Assembly: GCA_965198755.1 (NCBI GenBank)
Contig: OZ240673.1
Coordinates: forward strand, 310,001 to 374,000
From: BOG-908 sp963692875
Lineage (GTDB): Bacteria > Pseudomonadota > Alphaproteobacteria > Acetobacterales > Acetobacteraceae
Length of the DNA stretch: 64,000 bases
Direction of reading: 5' to 3'
Part shown: piece after piece, positions 24,632 through 32,858 of the stretch
How positions within the stretch are numbered: the stretch's first letter is position 1
Layout: every line of letters starts with the position of its first letter
Translations under genes and position numbers: made by a program
The notes under the pieces: model-generated
What the model saw: the letters and a program-made list of their open reading frames with translations, nothing else
What the model was told of the DNA's origin: nothing
Database searches by the model: none

Positions 24632-26827
24632 TTACGTAAGCACGTCCTCGACCCTGATCGGCAAGCGACGCACCCGTTTCCCAGTCGCATGAAACACCGC
24701 GTTGGCGATCGCCGGCGCCACGCCCACCATCGGCAGCTCGCCGATACCCTTTGCACCCAGGGCGCCGGTGATGTTGTCCGGAGCGTCGATTGCGATCACG
24801 TCGATCTGCGGCACGTCGGCGTTCACTGGCACGTGGTAGTCGGCGATGTTGGAGTTGATGATGCGGCCGCTGGCGCGGTCGATCAGCGTCTCCTCCTGCA
24901 GCGCCATGCCGATGCCGAACACGATGCCGCCGAGCAGCTGGCTGCGGCCCGTCTTGGTGTTCAACAGCCGCCCGACGTCGAACGCGCTGACGACACGGCT
25001 GACACGGATGGTGCCGAAATCCGGGTCCACCCGCACTTCCACGAACTGCGCGCCGAACGCCTGCTTGGAGTAGTCCTTGTAATCCCCGCCCGGCGCGGCT
25101 TCGGCTTCGGCGCCCAGCTCGCGCGTGCCGGCGCGGGCCATCAGCTCCTGCACCGGCACGCGGATGCCGGGTGCCGTCACCTCGAAACCGGCAAGCTTGA
25201 TGTCAGCAGGGGCCACCTTGGCAAACCGCGGATCTACCGCGGCCATTTGTGCCAGGTTGCCGCGCAGCTTGGCCACCGCCGCCTCGATCGCCGGGATGAT
25301 GCTGGCCGCCGTAGCCGAACCGCCGGAGACCGGAGCTGCGGGGAAGCGGCTGTCACCCAGTTGCGCACTGACGCGAGTGATGTCCACGCCCAGCGCGTCG
25401 GCCGTGCACTGCGCCATGATGGTGTAGGTGCCGGTGCCCAGGTCCTGCGTGCCGGACTGCACCAGCACGGTGCCGTCCGAGCGCATCACCACGCGCGCCA
25501 TGCACGGGCGCCGGTTGGTCGGATAGGTGGACGTGGCCATGCCCCAGCCCACCAGGATGCGGCCGTCCTTCATCGATCCCGGTTCAGGGTTGCGCCTGTG
25601 CCAGCCGAACTGGTCGGCCGCCTCGCTGTAGCATTGGCGCAGCGCCTTGCTGGCGAACGGCACGTCCGCATGCTCGTCGCGCTCCGCGTAGTTCGCCAGG
25701 CGCAGCGCGAGAGGGTCCATCTTCAGCGCGTAGGACAGCTCGTCCATCGCACTTTCCACCGCGAACATGCCCGTCGACTCGCCAGGCGCACGCATGTAGG
25801 TGGGCGTGCCCTGGTTGACCGGCACCAGGCGGTGGCTGACGGCGACGTTCTGGCAGGCGTAGAGCATCTCCGTGCACACCGCGACCGGCTCGGCGAATTC
25901 CGGCAGCGTGGGGTCCGACATCTGGGTGAAGCCGTGGTGCTGCACGGATACCAGCTTGCCGTTCGTCTCTGCGCCCAGCTTGATCTTCTGGACCGTCGCC
26001 GGCCGGTAGCCGTTCGAGGTGAACATCTGGCTGCGGGTGACGACCAGCTTTACCGGGCGGCCGACATGCTTGGCCGCCATCGCTGCGAAGATCGCCGGCG
26101 GCCAGGTGTTGCCCTTGCAGCCGAAGCCGCCGCCCACGTAGGGACAGATGACGGTGACGTCGCTCTGCTCCAGCCCGAACGCGGAGGCCAGCGTCTCCTG
26201 CGCGCCGGAGATGCCCTGCGTCGCGGTCCACACGGCGAGCTTGCCGCCGGTCCACGCGGCGATGGTGGCGTGCGGCTCCATCGGGTTGTGGTGTTCGACC
26301 GGTGTCTCGTAGGTCTGGTCGATCTTTACCGGCGCCGACTCGAAGCGCGCTTCCGGAGAACCCCTGCTGGTGTCGGGGTTTTTCTTGCCGTCGCGGAAAT
26401 CCTTCGGCTTGTAGGCACGGCCGAGATGGCTCTCGTCCATCACGGTGACGGCCTCGCTCGGCGCGTAACTGACGCGCACCGCGGCGGCCGCGGCCGTCGC
26501 ACGCTCGAACGTGTCGGCAACCGCCACGGCCACGTGCTGGCCGTTGTAGAAGATGCGCGTGCCTTGCAGCAGCGGGCGGGTGACAGTCTGGGCCGACGCT
26601 TTTTTCTGGTTCAGCGCGCCGGCGTTCTGGTCGGTGATGATGGCCAGCACGCCGGGCATACGCTCGGCCTCCGCGGTGTCGAAGGCGACCACGCGGCCGG
26701 CGGCGATCGTGCTTTGCACCAGCACGGCATGCGCGCAGTCCGGCAGCGAGAACTCGGCGGCGTAGCGGGCTTCGCCGGTGACCTTCAGGCGGCCGTCCTG
26801 GCGGGTGATCGGTTGTCCGATGAACAT
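24632..26827 (-). CDS. paoC: Aldehyde oxidoreductase, molybdenum-binding subunit PaoC-like
   Basis: The molybdopterin cytosine dinucleotide subunit of a xanthine-oxidase-family enzyme, 731 residues against 732 in E. coli PaoC. It begins GQPITRQDGRLKVTGEARYAAE and carries the cofactor segments PYVGGGFGCKGNTWPP and YMRAPGESTGMFAVESAMDEL. The active-site Glu lies near the end in GALGAKGIGELPMVG. The ATG at 26827 follows AAGGA and is 13 bases after paoB. With PaoA and PaoB it should oxidise aromatic or other aldehydes to acids in the periplasm. No dedicated chaperone gene (paoD/xdhC type) is next to it. Confidence 0.93.
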   Translation of the reverse strand: MFIGQPITRQDGRLKVTGEARYAAEFSLPDCAHAVLVQSTIAAGRVVAFDTAEAERMPGVLAIITDQNAGALNQKKASAQTVTRPLLQGTRIFYNGQHVAVAVADTFERATAAAAAVRVSYAPSEAVTVMDESHLGRAYKPKDFRDGKKNPDTSRGSPEARFESAPVKIDQTYETPVEHHNPMEPHATIAAWTGGKLAVWTATQGISGAQETLASAFGLEQSDVTVICPYVGGGFGCKGNTWPPAIFAAMAAKHVGRPVKLVVTRSQMFTSNGYRPATVQKIKLGAETNGKLVSVQHHGFTQMSDPTLPEFAEPVAVCTEMLYACQNVAVSHRLVPVNQGTPTYMRAPGESTGMFAVESAMDELSYALKMDPLALRLANYAERDEHADVPFASKALRQCYSEAADQFGWHRRNPEPGSMKDGRILVGWGMATSTYPTNRRPCMARVVMRSDGTVLVQSGTQDLGTGTYTIMAQCTADALGVDITRVSAQLGDSRFPAAPVSGGSATAASIIPAIEAAVAKLRGNLAQMAAVDPRFAKVAPADIKLAGFEVTAPGIRVPVQELMARAGTRELGAEAEAAPGGDYKDYSKQAFGAQFVEVRVDPDFGTIRVSRVVSAFDVGRLLNTKTGRSQLLGGIVFGIGMALQEETLIDRASGRIINSNIADYHVPVNADVPQIDVIAIDAPDNITGALGAKGIGELPMVGVAPAIANAVFHATGKRVRRLPIRVEDVLT

Positions 26828-26840
26828 GGGGCGGTGTCCT

Positions 26841-27824
26841 TCAGGCGGTCACGCTGTGCAGCGCGGCGCGAACCGTCTGCTGCAGGAGGCGGACCTTGAA
26901 TGCGTTCTGTGAGTGTGGGTGGGCGCCGTCTGCCGCGCGGGCGGCGGCTGCGGCGAAGACGGCATCGCTCGGCTGCTTGCCGGCCAGTGCTGCTTCCACC
27001 GTATCCAGGCGCCACGGGCGGGTGCCGACGCCGCCTGCGGCCAGGCGGGCCTCCCGGATCACCCCGCCTTGCATGTCCACGCCGGCGGCCACGGATGCCA
27101 GCGCGTAGGCGTAGCTCTGACGGTCACGAACCTTCACGTAGGTGGCACGCATGTTGGCGGGTGCTGCAGGGATCAGGATGGCGGTGATCACGTCGCCGGG
27201 CCGCAACACGGTTTCCAGATGCGGCGTGCTGCCGGGCAGGCGGTAGAAATCGGCCAGTGCCACGCTGCGCGGCGCGTTGTCGGTGCCGTGGATCTGCAGG
27301 CTCGCACGCGCCGCCATCAGCGCCACCGGCGCGTCGGACGGATGGGTGGCGATGCAGTGGTCCGACCCGCCGAGTATGGCCAGTTCGCGGTTCTCGCCCG
27401 GGATAGCCGGGCAGCCGGAGCCGGGCGCGCGCTTGTTGCAGGCGAAGCCGGTGTCGCGGAAGTAGCCGCACCGGGTGCGCTGCAGCAGGTTGCCGCCGAT
27501 GGTTCCCATGTTGCGTATCTGCGGCGAGGCGGCGGCGAGCAGCGCCTGCGACAGGGCAGGGACCTGCCGCTTCACCTCAGGATGGTCGGCGACCTCGGCC
27601 ATCGTCATCAGCGCGCCGATGCGCAGGCCCTGCGCGTCGACGGTGATGCCGCGCAACGGCGCGCCCACCGCGTCCAAATCGACGACCAGCGTGGCCGGGT
27701 TTACGTTGTTCTTCCACAGCTGCATCAGGTCGGTGCCGCCGGCGATGAAGCTCGCATGCGGGGTTGCGGCAAGGCGGGCGGCGCTGCCGAGGTCGGTGGG
27801 CGCCTGCAGCGTAAATTCCTGCAT
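26841..27824 (-). CDS. paoB: Aldehyde oxidoreductase, FAD-binding subunit PaoB-like
   Basis: FAD subunit of 327 residues. The N-terminal FAD loop is ASFIAGGTDLMQLWKNNVN and the second is MGTIGGNLLQRTRC. As in E. coli PaoB, it has four Cys for an extra [4Fe-4S] cluster at residues 119, 129, 138 and 157 (RTRCGYFRDTGFACNKR, GSGCPAI, GSDHCIATHPSD), absent from common xanthine dehydrogenases. ATG 27824 is 2 bases after the paoA stop; paoC follows 13 bases after its own stop. Confidence 0.92.
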   Translation of the reverse strand: MQEFTLQAPTDLGSAARLAATPHASFIAGGTDLMQLWKNNVNPATLVVDLDAVGAPLRGITVDAQGLRIGALMTMAEVADHPEVKRQVPALSQALLAAASPQIRNMGTIGGNLLQRTRCGYFRDTGFACNKRAPGSGCPAIPGENRELAILGGSDHCIATHPSDAPVALMAARASLQIHGTDNAPRSVALADFYRLPGSTPHLETVLRPGDVITAILIPAAPANMRATYVKVRDRQSYAYALASVAAGVDMQGGVIREARLAAGGVGTRPWRLDTVEAALAGKQPSDAVFAAAAARAADGAHPHSQNAFKVRLLQQTVRAALHSVTA

Positions 27825-27826
27825 GA

Positions 27827-28423
27827 TCAGGCCCTTTTCGCACGCGCCGCGTCGGCGACGGCAGCGCGGATGTTGGTGTAGGCGCCGCAGCGGCAGAGAT
27901 TGCCGCTCATCCACTCGGCGATCTCGCCGTCGGAGCTGGTGTGGCCCTCGTTGACGCAGGCGACCGCCGACATGATCTGGCCAGGCGTGCAGTAGCCGCA
28001 CTGGTAGCCGTCATGCTCCAAGAAAGCCTCCTGCACCGGGTGCAGCGTGCCGCCCTGGGCCAGACCCTCGATGGTGGTGATCCGCTTGCCCTGGGCGCGC
28101 GTGGCCAGCACCAGGCAGGACAGCACGGTCTTGCCGTCCACGTGCACCGTGCAGGCGCCGCAACTGCCGTGGTCGCAGCCCTTCTTGGTGCCGGTGAGCT
28201 CGGCATATTCCCGCAGCGCGTCGAGCAGCGAGGTGCGCTGGTCGACACGCAGCGCATGTGGCTGACCGTTGATGTCGAGGGTCACGGACACGAGGTCTGC
28301 GCCAGGTGAAGCAGCGTGCTGGTCAGGCTGCGTGCGCGCTTCGGCGGCAAAGTCGACGACCGGAAAGGCGGCTATCGCGGCGGTGGTGCCGATCAGGTCC
28401 CGTCGGGTGATGGGCGGGGTCAT
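27827..28423 (-). CDS. paoA: Aldehyde oxidoreductase, [2Fe-2S] subunit PaoA-like, Tat-exported
   Basis: Iron-sulfur subunit of 198 residues. It begins with a twin-arginine signal (ITRRDLIGTTAAIAA), so the assembled complex should be carried to the periplasm by Tat. Cys83, 88, 91 and 103 (CDHGSCGACTVHVDG) form the plant-ferredoxin-type cluster; Cys142, 145, 177 and 179 (QCGYCTPGQ, GNLCRCGAY) form the second. AAGGGA precedes the ATG at 28423. First gene of the paoABC operon; the unit starts about 95 bases from a repeat copy. Confidence 0.93.
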   Translation of the reverse strand: MTPPITRRDLIGTTAAIAAFPVVDFAAEARTQPDQHAASPGADLVSVTLDINGQPHALRVDQRTSLLDALREYAELTGTKKGCDHGSCGACTVHVDGKTVLSCLVLATRAQGKRITTIEGLAQGGTLHPVQEAFLEHDGYQCGYCTPGQIMSAVACVNEGHTSSDGEIAEWMSGNLCRCGAYTNIRAAVADAARAKRA

Positions 28424-28520
28424 TGCTAAAATCCCTTTGTGTGGGGGCTATGGGTGGAGAACGTGGCTTGCGTGGGCAGGCAAGTTCACGAGCGTTTGGC
28501 GTGCTTTGTAGGAGAAGAAA

Positions 28521-28647
28521 GCAAGGCCTTCTTTTCTGAAGAAAAGAAGCAAAAGACTTTTGGTTCTGCTGTCGCGGCGTCTCCCTCAACGCGCGGTCAA
28601 GGGAACAAAAGTTTTTTGGTTCTTTTTTTCAAAAAAGAACTGCTTGC
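28521..28647 (-). repeat. Double-hairpin intergenic repeat, copy 15
   Basis: A near-ideal copy in the reverse orientation to copy 10: left arm GCCTTCTTTTCTGAAGAAAA...GAAGC, core TTCTGCTGTCGCGGCG and GTCAAGGGAAC, right arm GGTTC/GAACT. Confidence 0.92.
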
Positions 28648-28698
28648 TTTGCTTGTCACAGCTCGGCATTTGGCAAACTTGGTAGAAATCGTCCGCGA

Positions 28699-28887
28699 CT
28701 ACTTACCTGGGCCTTGCCGCGGCATATATTTTGGCACGATGGTTACGTGGATCAGCCCGTCCGGTTTTGCCGGCGTGTAGACCTGCCACTGCAGCAGAAC
28801 CCACAGAATGCCGCCGTTGATCGCCAGCACGGCAGCGATGATCGCCAACTGCCTTCCCGGCCGGCGCATGTATTGCAGGTAGTCCAT
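28699..28887 (-). CDS. Tiny membrane protein coupled to bioA
   Basis: 62 residues: MDYLQYMRRPGRQLAII, one transmembrane helix (about 15-34, IIAAVLAINGGILWVLLQW), then a polar tail with KPDGLIHVTIVPKYMP. The start codon overlaps the bioA stop by one base (TAATG), which argues strongly for real translation and co-expression. I do not recognise a family, and a link to biotin is only suggested by position. Confidence 0.65.
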   Translation of the reverse strand: MDYLQYMRRPGRQLAIIAAVLAINGGILWVLLQWQVYTPAKPDGLIHVTIVPKYMPRQGPGK

Positions 28888-30125
28888 TATTGCCCCGCGT
28901 GTTGAACGGCATGCGACACCGCGCCGGTAAGTTGCGTCAGCTGCGCCGGCGTGATGGTGAAGGACGGCGTAAGATAGAGCGTCCGGCCGAACGGGCGAAT
29001 CCAGACACCCTGGTCCACCAGCATCGCCTTGAGAGCCTCAAGGTTGGCAATCCGCTGCAGTTCGACAACCCCGATCGCCCCCCGCACACGCACGTCGCGC
29101 ACGCCTGGCATACCGGCGCAGGAGGCGAGCTCCTTGGCCAGCTGCCGCTCGATGCGCGCCACCTGGTCCAGGCGCGGCTCGCTCTCGAACAGGTCGAGGC
29201 TGGCGAGTGCCGCCGCACACGCCAGCGGGTTGGCCATGTAGGTTGGCCCGTGCATCAGCGCGTGGGCTGGCTTGGCCGAGAGGAACGCCTCGAAGACGTG
29301 GGTGCGCGCCACCGCGGCCGATAGCGCCATGGTGCCGCCGGTCAGCGCCTTGGACAGCGTGATGATGTCCGGCACCACGCCGGCCGCCTCGCACGCGAAC
29401 ATCGTGCCGGTGCGGCCAAACCCGGTGAAGATCTCGTCGAAGATCAGCGGCAGCCCGTGCGCGTCGGCGGCGCGGCGCAGGTGCCGCAGCACGCTCGCGT
29501 CGTGGAAGACCATGCCGCCGGCGCCTTGCACCATCGGTTCGACGAGGATGCCGGCCAGCGCGTCGGCGTGCTCGTCGAGAAAGCTGTCGAACCGCGCGGT
29601 GGAGTGAGCGTCGCGCGGCAGGTCCAGGATGGCGTGCTCGGCGAGCAGGCCGCGGTAGAGGGCGTGCATGCCCTCCTCAGGATCGCACACGGCCATGGTG
29701 GCGAAAGTGTCGCCGTGGTAGCCGCCGGTGAATGCCAGGAAGCGCCGCCGCGTGCGCACGCCCCGGTTCAGCCAGTATTGCGCGGCCATCTTCATCGCCA
29801 CTTCCACGGCGACCGAGCCGCTGTCAGCGAAGAACACGTGGTTCAGGTTGCCGGGCAGTAGTGCCGCCAGCCGCGCTGCGAGCTGTTCCGCCGGCTCGTG
29901 CGTGAGGCCGCCGAACATCACGTGCGGCATGCGCGCGAGCTGCGCCTGCACGGCGTGCGCGATGTGCGGGTGGTTGTAGCCGTGGCACGCGGTCCACCAG
30001 GACGCGATGCCGTCGATCAGCTCTCGGCCGTCTTCCAGCGTGATGATGCAGCCGTGTGTGCTGGCGGCTTTCAGCGGGGGTGCTGCGCCTTGCATCTGGG
30101 TGTAGGGGCGCCAGAGGTGGTTCAA
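28887..30125 (-). CDS. bioA: Adenosylmethionine-8-amino-7-oxononanoate aminotransferase
   Basis: PLP enzyme of biotin synthesis that makes 7,8-diaminopelargonate using SAM as amino donor. It is 412 residues and begins HLWRPYTQM, the usual BioA opening, with DGIASWWTACHGYNHP, IFDEIFTGFGRTG and the PLP lysine in TLSKALTGG. HGPTYMANPLACAA is also typical. The only start matching the family is TTG 30125, 4 bases from the edge of a repeat copy and with no ribosome site. bioB lies upstream in the same direction, separated only by that repeat; bioF and bioD are not in the window. Confidence 0.92.
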   Translation of the reverse strand: MNHLWRPYTQMQGAAPPLKAASTHGCIITLEDGRELIDGIASWWTACHGYNHPHIAHAVQAQLARMPHVMFGGLTHEPAEQLAARLAALLPGNLNHVFFADSGSVAVEVAMKMAAQYWLNRGVRTRRRFLAFTGGYHGDTFATMAVCDPEEGMHALYRGLLAEHAILDLPRDAHSTARFDSFLDEHADALAGILVEPMVQGAGGMVFHDASVLRHLRRAADAHGLPLIFDEIFTGFGRTGTMFACEAAGVVPDIITLSKALTGGTMALSAAVARTHVFEAFLSAKPAHALMHGPTYMANPLACAAALASLDLFESEPRLDQVARIERQLAKELASCAGMPGVRDVRVRGAIGVVELQRIANLEALKAMLVDQGVWIRPFGRTLYLTPSFTITPAQLTQLTGAVSHAVQHAGQ

Positions 30126-30129
30126 GGAA

Positions 30130-30260
30130 GCAAGCAGTTCTTTTTCGAGAAAAAGAACCAAAAAGCTTTTGTCTCCGTTGTCGCGCCGTGTGGGAGACTC
30201 CGCGACAGCCGTGAAAAAAGTTTTTTGCTTCTTTTTTTCAAAAAAGAAGGCCTTACTTGC
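30130..30260 (+). repeat. Double-hairpin intergenic repeat, copy 16
   Basis: Left arm AGTTCTTTTTCGAGAAAAAGAACC, right arm GCTTC...GAAGG, core GTTGTCGCGCC and CTCCGCGACAGCCG. It is the only sequence between bioB and bioA; the bioB TAA lies inside its edge. Confidence 0.89.
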
Positions 30261-31203
30261 TTGCCGACATACCAAGCCGCTCAAGCAACGAACGGTCCCG
30301 CTCGGCCGCAGGATTGGCCGTCGTCAGCAGCCTAGGTCCATAAAATATCGAGTTGGCGCCGGCCAGGAAACAAAGCGCCTGCGCCTCGTCGCTCATCGCC
30401 TCGCGGCCGGCCGACAGGCGCACGTAAGAGCTCGGCATGGTGATCCGTGCGGCCGCGATGACGCGCACGAAGTCGATCGCGTCGATCGGCGCTGCGTGCG
30501 CCAGCGGTGTGCCTTCCACGCGGACCAGCGCGTTGATCGGCACGCTTTCCGGGTGTTTGGGCAGGCTGGCCAGGGTGGCGATCAGGCCGGCGCGGTCGGA
30601 TGCGTCCTCGCCCATGCCGACGATGCCGCCGCAGCACACGTTGATGCCGGCGTCGCGCACGTGGGCCAGCGTGTCCAGGCGGTCCTGGTAGGTGCGGGTG
30701 GTGATGATGTCGCCGTAATGTTCGGGCGAGGTGTCGAGGTTGTGGTTGTAGTAGTCCAGGCCTGCGTCGTGCAGGCGGGCCGCCTGCGGTGCGGTCAGCA
30801 TGCCCAGCGTCACGCAGGTTTCCATGCCCAGCGCGCGCACGCCTTCCACCATGGCGCAGACGGCGTCGAGGTCGCGTTCCTTTGGCGAGCGCCAGGCGGC
30901 GCCCATGCAGAAGCGCGAGGCGCCGGCGTCGCGCGCGGCCTGCGCTTCGGCGAGCACGGAGTCCACGTCCATCAGCTTGGAGGCGGGGACGCCCGCCTCG
31001 TAGGACGCGCTCTGCGGGCAATAGGCGCAGTCTTCCGGACAGCCGCCGGTCTTGATGGACAGGAGCGTGCTGATCTGGACCTGGGTCGGGTTGAAGTGCT
31101 GGCGGTGCACGGAGGCGGCGCGGAACACCAGTTCGGTGAAGGGGGTGTCGAGCAGGGCGCGGACCGTGGCTGCGGTCCATGCGGGTGGGGTGATGGCGTT
31201 CAT
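30253..31203 (-). CDS. bioB: Biotin synthase
   Basis: Radical-SAM enzyme of 316 residues that inserts sulfur into dethiobiotin. The [4Fe-4S] motif is CPEDCAYC (Cys55, 59, 62). Others are YYNHNLDTSPEHYGDIITTR, CCGGIVGMGE, and the late Arg in YVRLSAGRE near the [2Fe-2S] site. The reading frame ends MSASK, with the final residues and TAA lying in the edge of the repeat that separates it from bioA. No BioR-like palindrome is visible upstream; a repeat copy lies 30 bases before the start. Confidence 0.94.
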   Translation of the reverse strand: MNAITPPAWTAATVRALLDTPFTELVFRAASVHRQHFNPTQVQISTLLSIKTGGCPEDCAYCPQSASYEAGVPASKLMDVDSVLAEAQAARDAGASRFCMGAAWRSPKERDLDAVCAMVEGVRALGMETCVTLGMLTAPQAARLHDAGLDYYNHNLDTSPEHYGDIITTRTYQDRLDTLAHVRDAGINVCCGGIVGMGEDASDRAGLIATLASLPKHPESVPINALVRVEGTPLAHAAPIDAIDFVRVIAAARITMPSSYVRLSAGREAMSDEAQALCFLAGANSIFYGPRLLTTANPAAERDRSLLERLGMSASK

Positions 31204-31234
31204 GGCGGGAGGTTAGCGCGCGCCTGACGAGGGA

Positions 31235-31345
31235 GCAAAAGCGCGTTTTCTTCAAGAAAGCAAGGCTGTCGCGGCGTTTCCGGCGAGCGCGCGACAGCGA
31301 AGTCAAAAGTTTTTTGGTTCTTTTTTTCAAAAAAGAACTGCTTGC
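31235..31345 (-). repeat. Double-hairpin intergenic repeat, copy 17, one arm worn
   Basis: The left arm is degenerate (GCGTTTTCTTCAAGAAAGC), the core is self-complementary (GGCTGTCGCGGCGTTTCC, GCGCGACAGCGAAG), and the right arm is intact GGTTC/GAACT. It holds the stop codon of glgA at 31327. Confidence 0.82.
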
Positions 31346-32847
31346 TTTCTCGCTTCCTCATAAACCCCGGCATAAGCGCCTGCCGGCCCCGCCCAGGACA
31401 CGTCCGTCCGCATGCCGCGCGCCTGCATCGTCACCCAGGCCCGCCGATCCTGCCACAACGCCGCCGTGCGCCGGATGGCACCCGCCAGCGCCGCCGCTGT
31501 CACCGGCGCGAACTGCACCCCCGTGGCCACGCACGCGGCCAGGGCGGCGGCGTTGGCGTCGATGATCGAGTCCGCCAGGCCGCCCACCCGGCTGACCACC
31601 GGCACCGCGCCGTAGCGCAGGGCGCAGAGCTGCGTCAGCCCGCAGGGTTCGAAGCGCGAGGGCACCAGCACCGCATCGCTGCCGGCCTGCAGCAGGTGGG
31701 CGGACGGCTCGTCGTAGCCGAGCAGCACGCCGACCTGGCCGGCGTGGGCGCGTGCGGACCGGAAGAAGCCATCCTGCAGGCCAGGGTCGCCGGAGCCGAT
31801 CAGGGCGAGCTGCGCGCCGTGCTCCAGCAGCACCGGCAGGCACTCCAGCAGCAGGTCGAGGCCTTTCTGGTCGGACAGTCGGCTGACCACGCCGAACAGC
31901 AGCGTGGTGCGGCCGGGCGTCAGGCCGAAGCGCGTTTGCAGCGCGACCTTGCAGGCCGCGCGTCCGGAGCGGGCGCCGGCACTGTAGCGCGCCGGCAGTT
32001 GGGCGTCGGTCTCGGGGTCCCACACGGCGGTGTCGATGCCGTTGAGGATGCCGGTCAGCACGCCGGCGCGCGCGCGCAGCAGGCCGTCCATGCCCATGCC
32101 GCCCTCTGGCGTGCAGATCTCGGCGGCGTAGCTGGGCGAGACGGTGGTGATGCGGTCGGCGTAGCGCAGCCCGGCTTTCAGCATGCCGATTGCGCCGTAG
32201 TACTCGACGCCGTCCGGGGTGTAGGCGCTTGCCGGCAGGCGCAGCTCGGCCAGCAGGCTTGCGGGCACCTGGCCCTGAAAGGCGAGGTTGTGCAGCGTGA
32301 ACACGGTGCCGGGCCGGCGCCCGCCGGCCAGCGCCAGGTAGGCCGGCGCCAAACCCGTCTGCCAGTCATGCGCGTGCACCACGTCCGGCAGCCAGCCCGC
32401 CGCTGCTTCGCCCGCCTCTGCTTCGCCCGCCGCGCCCCCTGCCGCCGTTCCGCCGGCGGCGCCTCGGCCTACGGCGCCCTGGCCGATCAGCGCGGCCGCA
32501 TAGGCCAGGGCGGCGAAACGCTGCGGGTTGTCCGGCCAGTCGGCCCCGTCCGGCGCCACGTAGGGGTTGCCGGGGCGGGCGTAGAGGTGGGGCGCGTCCA
32601 GCACGAACAGGTCCAGCCCGCCGGCGCGGCCGGCCAGTAGGCGCGCTGGTCCGTCGAAGTAGCCGTCCGCCGCCCACACGGTCAGCGCGCCCTGCAGGGC
32701 CGCCATTACCGCCGGGTAGCCAGGCAGCAGCGTGCGCACCTCCACCTCGTGCGCGGCCAGTGCCGCCGGCAGTGCGCCCACCACGTCCGCCAGCCCACCC
32801 GTTTTCACCAGCGGGTAGGCTTCGGACGCCACCGACAGCACGCGCAT
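31327..32847 (-). CDS. glgA: Glycogen synthase (ADP-glucose, GT5)
   Basis: GT5 enzyme of 506 residues that elongates alpha-1,4-glucan from ADP-glucose. It begins MRVLSVASEAYPLVKTGGLADV, with the ADP-glucose-binding KTGGL at 15-19; VLVPSRFEPCGLTQLCALRYG is the C-terminal active-site segment. A Gly/Ala/Glu-rich insertion of about 30 residues before GWLPDVVHAHDWQTG makes it longer than the usual 475-480. The last residues are KQAVLF and a TGA, all encoded by a repeat copy, in place of a normal end. Start 32847 is 11 bases after the glgC stop. Confidence 0.92.
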   Translation of the reverse strand: MRVLSVASEAYPLVKTGGLADVVGALPAALAAHEVEVRTLLPGYPAVMAALQGALTVWAADGYFDGPARLLAGRAGGLDLFVLDAPHLYARPGNPYVAPDGADWPDNPQRFAALAYAAALIGQGAVGRGAAGGTAAGGAAGEAEAGEAAAGWLPDVVHAHDWQTGLAPAYLALAGGRRPGTVFTLHNLAFQGQVPASLLAELRLPASAYTPDGVEYYGAIGMLKAGLRYADRITTVSPSYAAEICTPEGGMGMDGLLRARAGVLTGILNGIDTAVWDPETDAQLPARYSAGARSGRAACKVALQTRFGLTPGRTTLLFGVVSRLSDQKGLDLLLECLPVLLEHGAQLALIGSGDPGLQDGFFRSARAHAGQVGVLLGYDEPSAHLLQAGSDAVLVPSRFEPCGLTQLCALRYGAVPVVSRVGGLADSIIDANAAALAACVATGVQFAPVTAAALAGAIRRTAALWQDRRAWVTMQARGMRTDVSWAGPAGAYAGVYEEARKQAVLF

Positions 32848-32858
32848 CGCCGGCTGCC

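Noticed and set aside
24542..26899. Long plus-strand frame of 785 codons opposite paoC
   Set aside because: Arg/His-rich antisense shadow; the minus strand encodes a complete molybdenum subunit.
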